From NCBI GenBank assembly GCA_025356095.1, contig JANXUR010000068.1:22172-86171 (forward strand): a stretch of 64,000 nucleotides of DNA. The letters run 5' to 3'. Shown here piece after piece: positions 17,736-25,677 of the stretch (its first letter is position 1; each line of letters begins with the position of its first letter). The notes beneath the pieces were generated by a model. The model searched no databases and was not told where the DNA came from. It saw only the letters and a program-made list of their open reading frames with translations. Origin of the DNA: Acidobacteriaceae bacterium. Lineage in GTDB: Bacteria > Acidobacteriota > Terriglobia > Terriglobales > Acidobacteriaceae. A program made the position numbers and the translations under genes.

Positions 17736-19124
17736 ATGTTTTTTGAACGGTTCTATCTCGCATGTCTAGCCCATGCTTCTTACCTGCTCGCCTCCAAGGG
17801 CGAGGCGGTGGTGATTGATCCGCAGCGCGATGTGGAAATCTATCTGGAAGTGGCGAAGGAGCAAGGGCTGAGGATTGTGGCGATCTTTGAGACCCACCTT
17901 CACGCCGATTTTGTCAGTGGACATTTGGAACTGGCAGAGCGCACCGGCGCCAAGGTGTATCTGTCGGGTGAGGCGGGCGCGACCTTTCCGCACGTGGATG
18001 TGGCCGACGGCTTTGCATTAGGCTTGGGCGATTGTAAGTTACGGGTGCGGGCTACGCCCGGCCATACTCCCGAAGGCATTTGCATCGAAGTGTATGATCC
18101 GGAGCAAGCGGTGGCGCCGTGGGCAGTGTTTACCGGAGACACCTTGTTTATTGGTGATGTGGGACGTCCTGACCTATCGCCTACACACTCGCCGCAACAA
18201 TTGGCGGGGATGATGTATGACAGTTTGCACCAGAAGTTAATGACGCTGCCGGATGACACTCTAGTGTATCCGGCGCATGGGGCGGGGAGTTTGTGCGGAC
18301 GGGCCATGCGCGATGCTAATTCTTCTACCATTGGTACCGAACGGCTGACTAACTATGCATTATTGATACCGTCGCGCGAGGAGTTTAGTCTTCAACTTAC
18401 GTCGAATCTGCCAGTGCGTCCACAGTATTTTGCGCAAGATGCGCAATTGAATCGCGAGGGGGCGAGCGCTTTGGGTGAGCTAGCTGCGTTACCCGCGCTG
18501 GCTCCGGCAGAAGTTGCACGGCTGCAAGCCCAGGGCGTTACCGTGTTAGACGTGCGGACAGCGGAGGAATTTGCGGCGGGTCATGTGCCGGGGGCAGTGC
18601 AGATCGGCTTGGGCGGCCAGTTTGCTTCGTGGGCAGGCACGTTGTTCGGTGTGCGATCCGTGCTGATTTTGGTGGGTGACGACGATCTCGTGCACGAGGC
18701 ACGGATTCGGCTGGCTCGGGTTGGCATCGAAGAAGTGGTTGGATATCTGGGCGGCAGCGTTGCCGCATGGCAGGCAGAAGGACATCCAGTCGCCAGTGTG
18801 GCACAGGTTATGGCGTCGGAATTACAGGAACGGCTTAAGACGAGCGCGCTGAAGTTATTCGACGTACGGCGTGAGGGCGAATGGAAGTCCGGACATGTAG
18901 ATGGCGCTGCGTGGCATGCACTCGACGCGTTTCCGCAGCAACTGCCGGAGCTGCCGAAGGACGCGGCGGTGGCCGTACACTGTAAGAGCGGATATCGCAG
19001 CATGATTGCGGCGAGCCTGTTGCAAAAGGCTGGCTTTACCAACGTCGTAAACCTGGTGGGCGGGATGGATGCTTGGACGTCAACTGGCTTACCGGTGGTG
19101 GGCGAGACGGTGTGCAAAGGGTAA
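17736..19124 (+). CDS. Persulfide dioxygenase-like MBL protein with two rhodanese domains
   Basis: 462 residues; ATG 17736 has GGAGGA upstream. The N-terminal metallo-beta-lactamase domain has H54-x-H56-x-D58 and H63 (ETHLHADFVSGH) and the TGDTLFIGDVGRPDL motif of the ETHE1/persulfide dioxygenase group, which oxidises glutathione or low-molecular-weight persulfides to sulfite with a mononuclear iron. Two rhodanese domains follow. The first lacks the active-site cysteine (it reads LILVGDDD), while the second has Cys416 in HCKSGYR. The probable role is cytoplasmic sulfide/persulfide detoxification. Confidence 0.92.
   Translation: MFFERFYLACLAHASYLLASKGEAVVIDPQRDVEIYLEVAKEQGLRIVAIFETHLHADFVSGHLELAERTGAKVYLSGEAGATFPHVDVADGFALGLGDCKLRVRATPGHTPEGICIEVYDPEQAVAPWAVFTGDTLFIGDVGRPDLSPTHSPQQLAGMMYDSLHQKLMTLPDDTLVYPAHGAGSLCGRAMRDANSSTIGTERLTNYALLIPSREEFSLQLTSNLPVRPQYFAQDAQLNREGASALGELAALPALAPAEVARLQAQGVTVLDVRTAEEFAAGHVPGAVQIGLGGQFASWAGTLFGVRSVLILVGDDDLVHEARIRLARVGIEEVVGYLGGSVAAWQAEGHPVASVAQVMASELQERLKTSALKLFDVRREGEWKSGHVDGAAWHALDAFPQQLPELPKDAAVAVHCKSGYRSMIAASLLQKAGFTNVVNLVGGMDAWTSTGLPVVGETVCKG
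19101..19123. repeat. Direct repeat copy 1, at 3' end of persulfide dioxygenase gene
   Basis: A 23-bp sequence beginning GGCGAGACGG; the last coding bases of the gene lie in it. It matches 19559-19581 at 22 of 23 positions. The two copies bracket the orphan antitoxin gene. Confidence 0.85.
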
Positions 19125-19131
19125 GGTTTGG

Positions 19132-19344
19132 CTAGCGGAGAATGCCTTCGCCGCGGTCGAGTTCGGCGATGCCTTCCTCAATGGATGCCTCGATGGCGGC
19201 ACGATGGTCCAGCAGCCAGCGGTTCTGCTCCTCCTGAGTCTCAACTAGACGGGCGAGCACGTCCTCAAGGGAGGACGATCCGAGCGTTTTCGCCTGACAC
19301 TGAAGGCGAGCCTCGAGACCGAGGTTTTCGATGTGTATGGGCAT
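19132..19344 (-). CDS. Orphan antitoxin-like protein
   Basis: 70 residues from ATG 19344, with GAGGAA eight bases upstream. It is short and rich in Glu and Leu, and ends in IEEGIAELDRGEGILR, similar to the C-terminal toxin-neutralising tails of ParD- or CopG-type antitoxins. A ribbon-helix-helix start (PIHIENLGLEARLQ) is possible. No toxin gene lies next to it: on one side is the convergent persulfide dioxygenase gene (stops about 7 bp apart), on the other 290 bp of non-coding DNA. It may be a solitary remnant of a module or an immunity copy. Confidence 0.6.
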   Translation of the reverse strand: MPIHIENLGLEARLQCQAKTLGSSSLEDVLARLVETQEEQNRWLLDHRAAIEASIEEGIAELDRGEGILR

Positions 19345-19510
19345 GGCGCGTTCCTCAGACTAATCGTAATGCCAGAGATGGCGTTGGGCAAGGGGTTTGT
19401 GTCGTTCGAAGGCGTTGGCGAGACCCTATTGAAGTCAACACAAGGCTTGGGTGGGCCGCCAGTGGCTTCAAGGGGGGCTGTACTTCGGGCCTCAGGCGGT
19501 TGGCTGAGGC

Positions 19511-19553
19511 TCCCACCCTAACGCCGCGAAAGGCGCGCGCGGTTAGGATGGGG
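19511..19553. repeat. Imperfect palindrome, REP-like
   Basis: TCCCACCCTAACGCCGCG pairs imperfectly with CGCGCGGTTAGGATGGG. I recall similar CCCACCCTA...TAGGATGGGG elements between genes of Acidobacteria. It ends next to copy 2 of the direct repeat. Confidence 0.55.
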
Positions 19554-19558
19554 CACCC

Positions 19559-19581
19559 GGCGAGACGGTTTGCAAAGGGTA
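19559..19581. repeat. Direct repeat copy 2
   Basis: Matches 19101-19123 with one mismatch, 458 bp away. Here it is non-coding, and includes a duplicate of the last codons of the persulfide dioxygenase gene. Confidence 0.85.
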
Positions 19582-19634
19582 GCTTTGCCCCGAAGCACGG
19601 TGCGCCCCAAACAAATCGCGGTCAGGCAGAGTAG

Positions 19635-20327
19635 CTACCTTGCCGCCCAGTCGAGAAAGAGGCGAAACGCGGCACCGCGGTGGCTATGTTGAGCTTTTTC
19701 CTCGGCCGACATTTCGGCGAAGGTTTCGCCGAGCAGCGCCAGCCCCGGCGCGGGGTTGTGCGACCCGGCCAGTACAAACAAAGAATCGTAGCCAAAGCCG
19801 TGATGCCCCCTTGGCTCGCGCAGAATGATGCCTTCCACCTCTCCTCGAAACACCGCCAGCGTGACTCCATCGCGCGCCACAGCTAGTGCACAGACAAAGC
19901 GCGCACCGCGCTTGTCATCGGGAACATGGGCTAACTCACGCAATAGCTTTGCGTTGTTGGCCGTATCTTCCGCATTGGCATGCGTAGCATACACGTGTGA
20001 GCCGTCTTTGGTGGCCACTTCAGGGCGATCCCCTAAATGCGCGTAGCGCGCGGAATGCACCCCCGGAGCGCCAGCCAGCACATCTACCTCTAGGCCGGAG
20101 TCGTCTGCCAATACCATTTCCCCCGGCACTGCTAAGCTGTAAGCCTCGGCTTTTTTGCGGGCATTGGCCTCAAATGTCGCGCCGTCTTCCACTACGGGGG
20201 GCAGCGCAGCAAAGTCTGGCACTCCGGCAATGGTGATGCCATAGGGCAACGCTGCGCCTTCAAAGTCGCGCAACTTGCCCTCGTTGGAAGTTGCCACTAA
20301 GACCCGCTTCAGGCTGACTAAGTCCAA
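19635..20327 (-). CDS. rdgB: XTP/dITP diphosphatase (non-canonical purine NTP hydrolase)
   Basis: 230 residues. It is a HAM1/RdgB family protein: TSNEGKLRDF at the start, ADDSGLEVD with the catalytic Asp, GAPGVHSARYA, GFGYDSLF and EKAQHSHRGAA. It removes deaminated purine nucleotides from the pool. The start is taken as TTG 20327, with GGAGG upstream; this fits the family N-terminus (short leader, then VATSN). It lies 14 bp after the secreted-protein gene upstream and is probably cotranscribed with it. Confidence 0.93.
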   Translation of the reverse strand: MDLVSLKRVLVATSNEGKLRDFEGAALPYGITIAGVPDFAALPPVVEDGATFEANARKKAEAYSLAVPGEMVLADDSGLEVDVLAGAPGVHSARYAHLGDRPEVATKDGSHVYATHANAEDTANNAKLLRELAHVPDDKRGARFVCALAVARDGVTLAVFRGEVEGIILREPRGHHGFGYDSLFVLAGSHNPAPGLALLGETFAEMSAEEKAQHSHRGAAFRLFLDWAAR

Positions 20328-20341
20328 GTAAGTATTGCCTC

Positions 20342-20803
20342 CTAGTTCTTGTCGCCGAACTCACGTTGCATGTCGCACTGCACCTGGGGGTAGCCGGCTT
20401 CAGGATGCTTCGCATTTGCTTTCGCCATTTCTACTTGCATGTGCTGCTGGGCCCGGGCCCGCGCAGCCTTCCTCTCGGCAAATGCCATAGACGAGTATGT
20501 TTTCTTGGTGTTGTCAATGCTAATGAAGCGCTTGGCATTCAGGTCAATCATCTCGATGCGCCCATCGCTGTGCCCATCGCAGTGCTTGACGCGCAGACGG
20601 TTTCCTTTGAGCGAAGTCGTGGTGGTTTGCGGGTCGGTGAGGCTGCGGGCATTCTTGCTGAATGCGCCCAGTGTGCGGGTCATGCTCACGATACTGCGGC
20701 CGGTGACTTTGGAGGTTTCGGAGTACCGGAAGTCAGCACGAACCGAGCCAGCGGTAAGCAGGATAGCGAAAAGGGTGGAGCGAGTGGCGAGAGTGAATTT
20801 CAT
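20342..20803 (-). CDS. Secreted protein of unknown function
   Basis: 153 residues from ATG 20803 (GAGG six bases before). A signal peptide ends in SVRA. The middle carries IEMIDLNAKRFISIDNTKKTY, a pattern like DUF4412-type periplasmic proteins that read out an Asp-x-x-x-x-x-x-x-x-Asp strand pair. The C-terminus is helical and rich in Ala/Gln/Met. It shares an operon with rdgB but has no evident functional link to it. Confidence 0.6.
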   Translation of the reverse strand: MKFTLATRSTLFAILLTAGSVRADFRYSETSKVTGRSIVSMTRTLGAFSKNARSLTDPQTTTTSLKGNRLRVKHCDGHSDGRIEMIDLNAKRFISIDNTKKTYSSMAFAERKAARARAQQHMQVEMAKANAKHPEAGYPQVQCDMQREFGDKN

Positions 20804-20971
20804 CAGGAGCCTCGCATTCCGCGCCAACCTGCGCGGGAGAATTAAACCGTCGTTACTTGCCGTGTGGGGAGAACGCCTACCTCTAGGATAGTACGGGATT
20901 CGCTGGTGCCGCTATACTCGAAAGTAGGAGCTTGCATTCCGGGCACTTTTATCGTCTTGGGAGATTTTGCA

Positions 20972-21928
20972 TTGCAGTTTCCACGGTTTCCACTGTTTTC
21001 ATGGTTTTCACGGATTGCACTATCTGGCATCGTCGCTGCGCTATTGGCCATCGGCGGCGTCGCGTACTGGGCAACTCCAGCAAGCGGCACCACGCCTGAG
21101 GGTGCCCATCCCGCCGCCTCTCCGGTGGGCGCGTCTCATTTGTTTGCACCCATGGAGCAGTGGCTGCTAGCCGTTTCCGCTGGCAATGTCGCCAGCCTCT
21201 CGTCGCTCTACAGCAATGCGCCAGCGCCGGATATTCAGGCGCAGGATGGCTCACACGGGTTCGCCTCCGAAAGTGCCTACTGGGCAGGCATGCGTAGGTC
21301 GGCAGCCTTTCATCTTCGGGTTGATCAATCGGAGCGTTCGCAGATTCAGCCGGGAGTAGAGCAAGTGGTACTCCGGCTGGAAGTGCCCGGTATTGCCGGG
21401 TCGAAAGCTCGCTACGTGAATGAAGCTTTTGTTTGGCAGCAGCAGGGTAGCGCTGGCAGCCCAATGTGGCGAATCGTGCAGTCGCGGCGCTTCGATCCCA
21501 CCCGGCTGCGCCATCCCTTTAGCACCAGTAAGGACATCTATTCCGCTGGCCACGATGCCCATACCGACCTGCAAAATGCGATTGCAAGGGCGGCGCGTTC
21601 AGGCAAGAACTTACTCGTCGTCTTTGGAGCCAATTGGTGCTACGACTGTCATGTGCTCGACCTAGCGTTTGAAAAGGGTGAAGTTGCAGAAATGGTGCGG
21701 CAGAATTTTGAAGTGGTGCATGTGGATATTGGGCAAGGCGAGAAAAATCAAGACTTGATGCGCCAATATGGCGTGCCGATGGAGCGCGGCATTCCTGCCG
21801 TCGCAGTACTGGATGGAAAGGGGACACTGCTGACCAGCCAGCGCTCGGGCGAGTTTGCTCCCGCACGGCGGTTAGGCCCGGAAGACCTTGAAGCATTTCT
21901 TGGCAAATGGAAGCCAAAGCGGTCTTAG
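20972..21928 (+). CDS. Membrane-anchored thioredoxin fused to an NTF2-like domain
   Basis: 318 residues from TTG 20972, chosen because GGGAG lies nine bases upstream; earlier in-frame starts have no signal. A transmembrane anchor (IALSGIVAALLAIGGVAYW) is followed by an NTF2/DUF4440-like region (MEQWLLAVSAGNVASLSSLYS...WRIVQSRR) and then a thioredoxin domain with WCYDC and a cis-Pro in GIPAVAVLD. It probably performs thiol exchange in the periplasm, perhaps on a substrate captured by the NTF2-like pocket. The first residues are coded by a 9-bp tandem repeat (FPRFPLFSWFSR). Confidence 0.75.
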   Translation: MQFPRFPLFSWFSRIALSGIVAALLAIGGVAYWATPASGTTPEGAHPAASPVGASHLFAPMEQWLLAVSAGNVASLSSLYSNAPAPDIQAQDGSHGFASESAYWAGMRRSAAFHLRVDQSERSQIQPGVEQVVLRLEVPGIAGSKARYVNEAFVWQQQGSAGSPMWRIVQSRRFDPTRLRHPFSTSKDIYSAGHDAHTDLQNAIARAARSGKNLLVVFGANWCYDCHVLDLAFEKGEVAEMVRQNFEVVHVDIGQGEKNQDLMRQYGVPMERGIPAVAVLDGKGTLLTSQRSGEFAPARRLGPEDLEAFLGKWKPKRS

Positions 21929-21933
21929 GTAAT

Positions 21934-21997
21934 AAGCCAACGCCTACAATCCAACTACTAACAAGCCAACGCCTACAATCCACGACTACAAGCCAAC
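21934..21997. repeat. 29-bp spaced direct repeats
   Basis: AAGCCAACGCCTACAATCCA occurs at 21934 and 21963, with a partial third copy (ACAAGCCAAC) at 21988. Non-coding, directly after the thioredoxin gene. Confidence 0.8.
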
Positions 21998-22014
21998 TAC
22001 CCTATGCCATGCGA

Positions 22015-22045
22015 GAAGCCGGAGGCAGGAACTGCCTCCGGCTTC
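22015..22045. terminator. Strong hairpin between convergent genes
   Basis: A perfect 14-bp stem, GAAGCCGGAGGCAG with its complement, around a GAA loop. It probably ends transcription from both the thioredoxin and universal stress protein genes. No long T-run follows. Confidence 0.8.
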
Positions 22046-22122
22046 CGAAGGGTGCCGCGCGGCCGAGAGGGGGTGGCCGTTGCACCCGAATGCACTGACT
22101 GCATCGCGCCTTAGCGACCGAT

Positions 22123-23004
22123 TCAGTTGTGGCGGACCGTCAGCACCGGGCAGTGTGCCCGGCAGACCACGTCATGCGCCGTGTGCCACGGCAGGTGGGC
22201 GTCCAACTTGGCGACACTGGAACCCTTCACACCCATCACAATCAAATCCGCTTCGCGATTGGTCGCGGTGCGCACAATGCCCTCTCCGGGGAAGTCAAAA
22301 CTCACCACAGCTTCCGCCTTGCAGCAGAGGTTGGCATCAGGGGGAACCATGTCCAGCAGACGCTTGCGCGCTTCGGCGGCTGTTTCCACCTGATACTCCA
22401 CTGGAACCAGTGGAATGGTGTGCAAGAGGGTAAGCCGCGCCTGATGCTCCTCGGCCACGCTCAGGGCATAGGCAAGAGCGCTTTCATTGCCTTCGGCGAA
22501 GTCGGTGGTAAACAGGATGTTCTTAAAGCCTTTTTTGAAGACCGGCTCTGGTGCCTGTGGGCCGACGGTCAGCACCGGGCACTTGGCGAGGCGAAAGACC
22601 TCTTCAGCAGCCGAACCCAACACCAGCTTTGCGACTCCACGGCGACCGTGCGTCCCCATCACCACCAGGTCAATGTCATTCCTGGCGATCATATCGTCCA
22701 TCACGTCCCACAGCGGGCCGCGTCCAATCAACGCCTCAGGCTTCGCGTCTTGCGCATCGGCCAAAAATGCGGTCATCTTCTCCTGCGCCACCTGCCAAGC
22801 CAAATCCAGCGTCTCTGGCACCGCCTCGAATGTCGCCATCACGGGCGGATCCATCGGCACCACGTGAGCAACAAACATCTTCGACCCATAGGTCTTGGCG
22901 ACCTCACGGGCGTATGCAAATGCAATTTCAGAAGGCACTGAGAAGTCGGTTGCGACCAGAATGTTCTTCAGGGCTATGCGGCGATTAACGATGGTTTCCG
23001 GCAT
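22123..23004 (-). CDS. Tandem universal stress protein (UspA family)
   Basis: 293 residues from ATG 23004 (GGAGGTG upstream). It has two Usp domains of about 140 residues. Both begin with a strand (ILVATDFS; ILFTTDFA) and end with ATP-binding-type motifs: VMGTHGRRGVAKLVLGSAAEEV in the first and VMGVKGSSVAKLDAHLPWHTAHDVV in the second. The first keeps the G-2x-G-9x-G(S/T) pattern; the second is degenerate. It is likely a cytoplasmic nucleotide-binding stress protein. Confidence 0.9.
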   Translation of the reverse strand: MPETIVNRRIALKNILVATDFSVPSEIAFAYAREVAKTYGSKMFVAHVVPMDPPVMATFEAVPETLDLAWQVAQEKMTAFLADAQDAKPEALIGRGPLWDVMDDMIARNDIDLVVMGTHGRRGVAKLVLGSAAEEVFRLAKCPVLTVGPQAPEPVFKKGFKNILFTTDFAEGNESALAYALSVAEEHQARLTLLHTIPLVPVEYQVETAAEARKRLLDMVPPDANLCCKAEAVVSFDFPGEGIVRTATNREADLIVMGVKGSSVAKLDAHLPWHTAHDVVCRAHCPVLTVRHN

Positions 23005-23239
23005 GGGGCACCTCCAACTGAATCTAACGATAGCCTGAAAGGGCACTCCCTGCCGTGATCGGGGTCACTCCCAGCGGTGAGAGGCCGCTATGCGCCATCT
23101 CTTCTGCGCTCTGGAAATACCGCCCGCGTGCTGCAAGTCTGTGGCGGTTTTTACCCGCCTTTCACACGCTGGACACATCCCCGCAACAATCACCCATTAT
23201 GTTCGAGAGAACTGAGGTGCAACGGCCTGAATCGGCCCG

Positions 23240-23273
23240 AATCGCTCGCACTACAGACGGGGTGCGAGCGATT
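23240..23273 (+). terminator. Terminator-like hairpin with no gene upstream
   Basis: A perfect 12-bp stem, AATCGCTCGCAC with GTGCGAGCGATT, a 10-nt loop, then TTGTTTC. No plus-strand gene precedes it within 1.3 kb, so it may end a small RNA. Confidence 0.6.
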
Positions 23274-23327
23274 TGTTTCTTCGCCACAGGATAGGCTCAG
23301 CTCACAGAAGAACATTTAAGAGCAGTT

Positions 23328-23361
23328 AAAAAAGGTGCGACGGGAAGCCCGTCGCACCTTT
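23328..23361 (-). terminator. Rho-independent terminator of blaR1-like gene
   Basis: A perfect 14-bp stem (AAAGGTGCGACGGG and complement) with an AAG loop. The plus-strand A6 before it becomes a U-run on the minus transcript. Confidence 0.9.
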
Positions 23362-23413
23362 GTGGCACCTTGTTGCACTTTTGTCGCAGTAACGTTGTGA
23401 AACATTCCTGCCA

Positions 23414-24373
23414 CTACATTTCCAGAAATTCCACGGCCTTGTAGGTCCATGCCATCAGATGCGGATAGCTGAGCGCAAACACCACCAAGCCGCCCAGCAT
23501 TGCCACCCGAACCCACAGCAAAGTCGTCACCGCACGGCGCTCGCTGCCATTACTCATAAGTCGTTCCACCCGCACCCGCAGGTCAGAAAATGCGTCTGAG
23601 GTGAGGAAGGCTGCCACTGCGGGTTGCGGGGTTTTGGGACGCCCCAAAGCCGCGACCGTGGTCAGCGCCTCGGCGATTAGCAGGGAATCGCCCGAGGCCA
23701 CTGCGGCGTGGTCATCGGCAATCAGTTCGGCGCGCAGCGCCCACGCCTTGCGGGCACTCTTGGCGGTGGCTGTAGTTTCTCCCGCCACTCGCAGCAGCCA
23801 CATGGCCGCCAAGTCATGCCGCTGATGGTGCGCCATTTCGTGGTCAATTACCGCACGCAACTGTGAATCGCTAAGTCGTGACACCACATCCCGCGATACA
23901 TACACCGCCGGATGGATGCTACCCAGAAGCACCACAATGGGATCGTTGCTATCCAGTACAAATACCGGCAAGCCTTGCACCACGCCAAAAGGCTTGGCAG
24001 ACTTCCGGTAGGTGCGGGTGACACGCCAGTTGCCATGAGCCGCCAGCAGCAAGCGAATGGCACGGCTGGCCCCGACAACTACCGCCATCGCGGCGAAACC
24101 GATCAGCACCACGCTGGGGCTTTCGCCCGACTCGACCGGCTCATAGCGCAGCACGGCTGGAATTACGAGCAAACCCACCAGCATTGCTGAAAGAAGCAGG
24201 GGTCCAGCAGCCACGGCCAGCAACATCGGCTGCGCCGCAGCGGGTTGCAGCGCCAGAATCCGCCGCCGCCACGTCCGCCACGCCAGCTTTGCCAAGCCGC
24301 AGAACGCCAAGTGCAGCGCCCCCAGAGAGGCCAGCGTCAACGCCCCGACCATCACAGCAAAGTGCCAGCTCAT
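23414..24373 (-). CDS. BlaR1-type M56 membrane metallopeptidase
   Basis: 319 residues. Three to four transmembrane helices surround a zinc peptidase domain with H178-E179-M-A-H182 (VIDHEMAHH) and a downstream Glu in LRAELIADDHA. There is no C-terminal penicillin-binding sensor domain, so the trigger is not necessarily a beta-lactam. The protease is expected to cleave or inactivate the BlaI-type repressor encoded just upstream; the two genes overlap by ATGA. Confidence 0.9.
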   Translation of the reverse strand: MSWHFAVMVGALTLASLGALHLAFCGLAKLAWRTWRRRILALQPAAAQPMLLAVAAGPLLLSAMLVGLLVIPAVLRYEPVESGESPSVVLIGFAAMAVVVGASRAIRLLLAAHGNWRVTRTYRKSAKPFGVVQGLPVFVLDSNDPIVVLLGSIHPAVYVSRDVVSRLSDSQLRAVIDHEMAHHQRHDLAAMWLLRVAGETTATAKSARKAWALRAELIADDHAAVASGDSLLIAEALTTVAALGRPKTPQPAVAAFLTSDAFSDLRVRVERLMSNGSERRAVTTLLWVRVAMLGGLVVFALSYPHLMAWTYKAVEFLEM

Positions 24374-24792
24374 GCCCGATCCTTAAGGTCTGCCTTTTCT
24401 ACACCAGATGCACCCGCTTGCAGCGTTTTACGCCGCTCGCGAATCATGGTCTCAAGCTCATCCAAACTCAACAGGTCGTGCTCGTTTACCGCATCCAGCA
24501 GGCACGCCATTACCGGACGAGCCTCATTGCGGAAGCTGTCAGCCACCCGGGCCAAGGCACGTTGCAGTCCGTTCAACGCAATCTGCTCGCGGCTGATGCG
24601 GGTGCGATAAATAAAGGCTCGCCCCTCCTGTTGCCGCGTCAGCACACCCTTGCGGTGCAGTCGGTCCAGCGTCGTCATGATGGTTGTGTAGGCCAGACGC
24701 CGATCAATTTTCTCGTACACGTCCCGGACGCTGACCTCGTCCCGGCCCCACACCACTTCCATTACTTCTCGTTCTAGCGATCCCAGTTCCAT
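24370..24792 (-). CDS. BlaI/MecI family transcriptional repressor
   Basis: 140 residues from ATG 24792 (AAGGAG six bases upstream). The winged helix reads LGSLEREVMEVVWGRDEVSV, then YTTIMTTLDRLHRKGVLTRQ and GRAFIYRT, typical of BlaI/MecI. A C-terminal dimerisation helix follows. It represses its own operon until cleaved by the M56 peptidase. No beta-lactamase gene is present nearby. Confidence 0.93.
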   Translation of the reverse strand: MELGSLEREVMEVVWGRDEVSVRDVYEKIDRRLAYTTIMTTLDRLHRKGVLTRQQEGRAFIYRTRISREQIALNGLQRALARVADSFRNEARPVMACLLDAVNEHDLLSLDELETMIRERRKTLQAGASGVEKADLKDRA

Positions 24793-24891
24793 AACGTCTC
24801 CTTCCATCTCGCTTGTCGTCGGGGAGACAACACTGCAGTCCTGAACAGGCTGATTTCGTTTGGCAGCACTCGTGAATTGTGCCATCAGCGT

Positions 24892-25227
24892 TTATGCCGT
24901 TAAATCAGTCAGCACCGCTTCGGGTGAGTTCTTCTTCACCGACGCGATGCCATTTTCCATAGAAGTTTTGGACTTGTACATTTCGCTCTTGCCGATCACT
25001 TCCTTGTTGGCGGCCAGCAGTACAAAGTAGGGCGAACCATCCTTCGCGGTTCGGCGGTCGAAGCGCCCGTCCATTACACCATTCTTGCGCACCGAGGCGA
25101 TGCCTGCCAGCGCGCTGCGCTTTTCTTTGTAGGTCTCGCTACTCAAAATCACCTGACCGTTGGTGGCCTTCAGGTTGAACGAAAACTGACCGCTCTTGCC
25201 CTTCTTTACTTCGAACTTTGCCGCCAT
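24892..25227 (-). CDS. DUF1508 (YegP-like) double-repeat protein
   Basis: 111 residues from ATG 25227 (AGGAGAG upstream). Two copies of the YegP motif: FEVKKGKSGQFSFNLKATNG with ETYKEKRSALAGIASVRKN, then FDRRTAKDGSPYFVLLAANK with EMYKSKTSMENGIASVKKN. A small cytoplasmic protein of unknown role, common in bacteria. Confidence 0.93.
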   Translation of the reverse strand: MAAKFEVKKGKSGQFSFNLKATNGQVILSSETYKEKRSALAGIASVRKNGVMDGRFDRRTAKDGSPYFVLLAANKEVIGKSEMYKSKTSMENGIASVKKNSPEAVLTDLTA

Positions 25228-25677
25228 AGAAAACTCTCTCCTGATCCCTTGAAGGATATGCCCGATCCGGTGCCGGATTGCAAGTGACTCCCGAAAGTTT
25301 ACTCCGGTTGCGGGCAAACCGAAAGGCAAAACGACTTACAGCACCGAACTTCCTGCGGGTGGGTGCCGGGAGCAATCCGTGGGGCAAAACGGGGGCGACT
25401 GCCGCAAACTCCGGCAAGGCATGGCTTTCCGTTTTTTCGGTAGAAGCACTTCCGCGTTTGTGGGCTTCGATTCGGTTCGTTTTGCTACCTGCAAATGTGT
25501 TGTAATACTGTCAAAGAGCCTCCACGAATCAGAAGCATCCCCACTCTGAATTTCCGGCTCGGTGCGCATCGTTGCACCACCCATGGCTTTCCGATATGGC
25601 TTTCCGACATGGCTTTCCGATATGGCCTTCTGGCATTTGCTGTCTGGTGTAAAAAACTACTTGGAGCGTGAGACCTC
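25228..25677. other. Intergenic region with tandem repeat
   Basis: No gene recognised. It contains the divergent promoters of the DUF1508 gene and the FG-GAP gene and a 13-bp tandem repeat near its end. Confidence 0.5.
25583..25634. repeat. 13-bp tandem repeat
   Basis: Three clean copies of ATGGCTTTCCGAY and a degenerate fourth, 44 bp before the start of the FG-GAP gene. Confidence 0.85.

Larger units (their letters stand above)
23005..23413. other. Intergenic region with two hairpins
   Basis: No protein gene recognised. It holds the usp promoter region, an unassigned plus-strand terminator-like hairpin (23240-23273) and the terminator of the minus-strand BlaR1-like gene. Confidence 0.5.

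Noticed and set aside
22129..22941. 270-codon plus-strand frame opposite the universal stress protein
   Set aside because: His/Gln-rich shadow; the Usp motifs are on the minus strand.
23414..24792. Beta-lactam resistance operon
   Set aside because: BlaR1 here has no penicillin-binding sensor domain and no beta-lactamase gene is adjacent, so only the regulatory pair is claimed.
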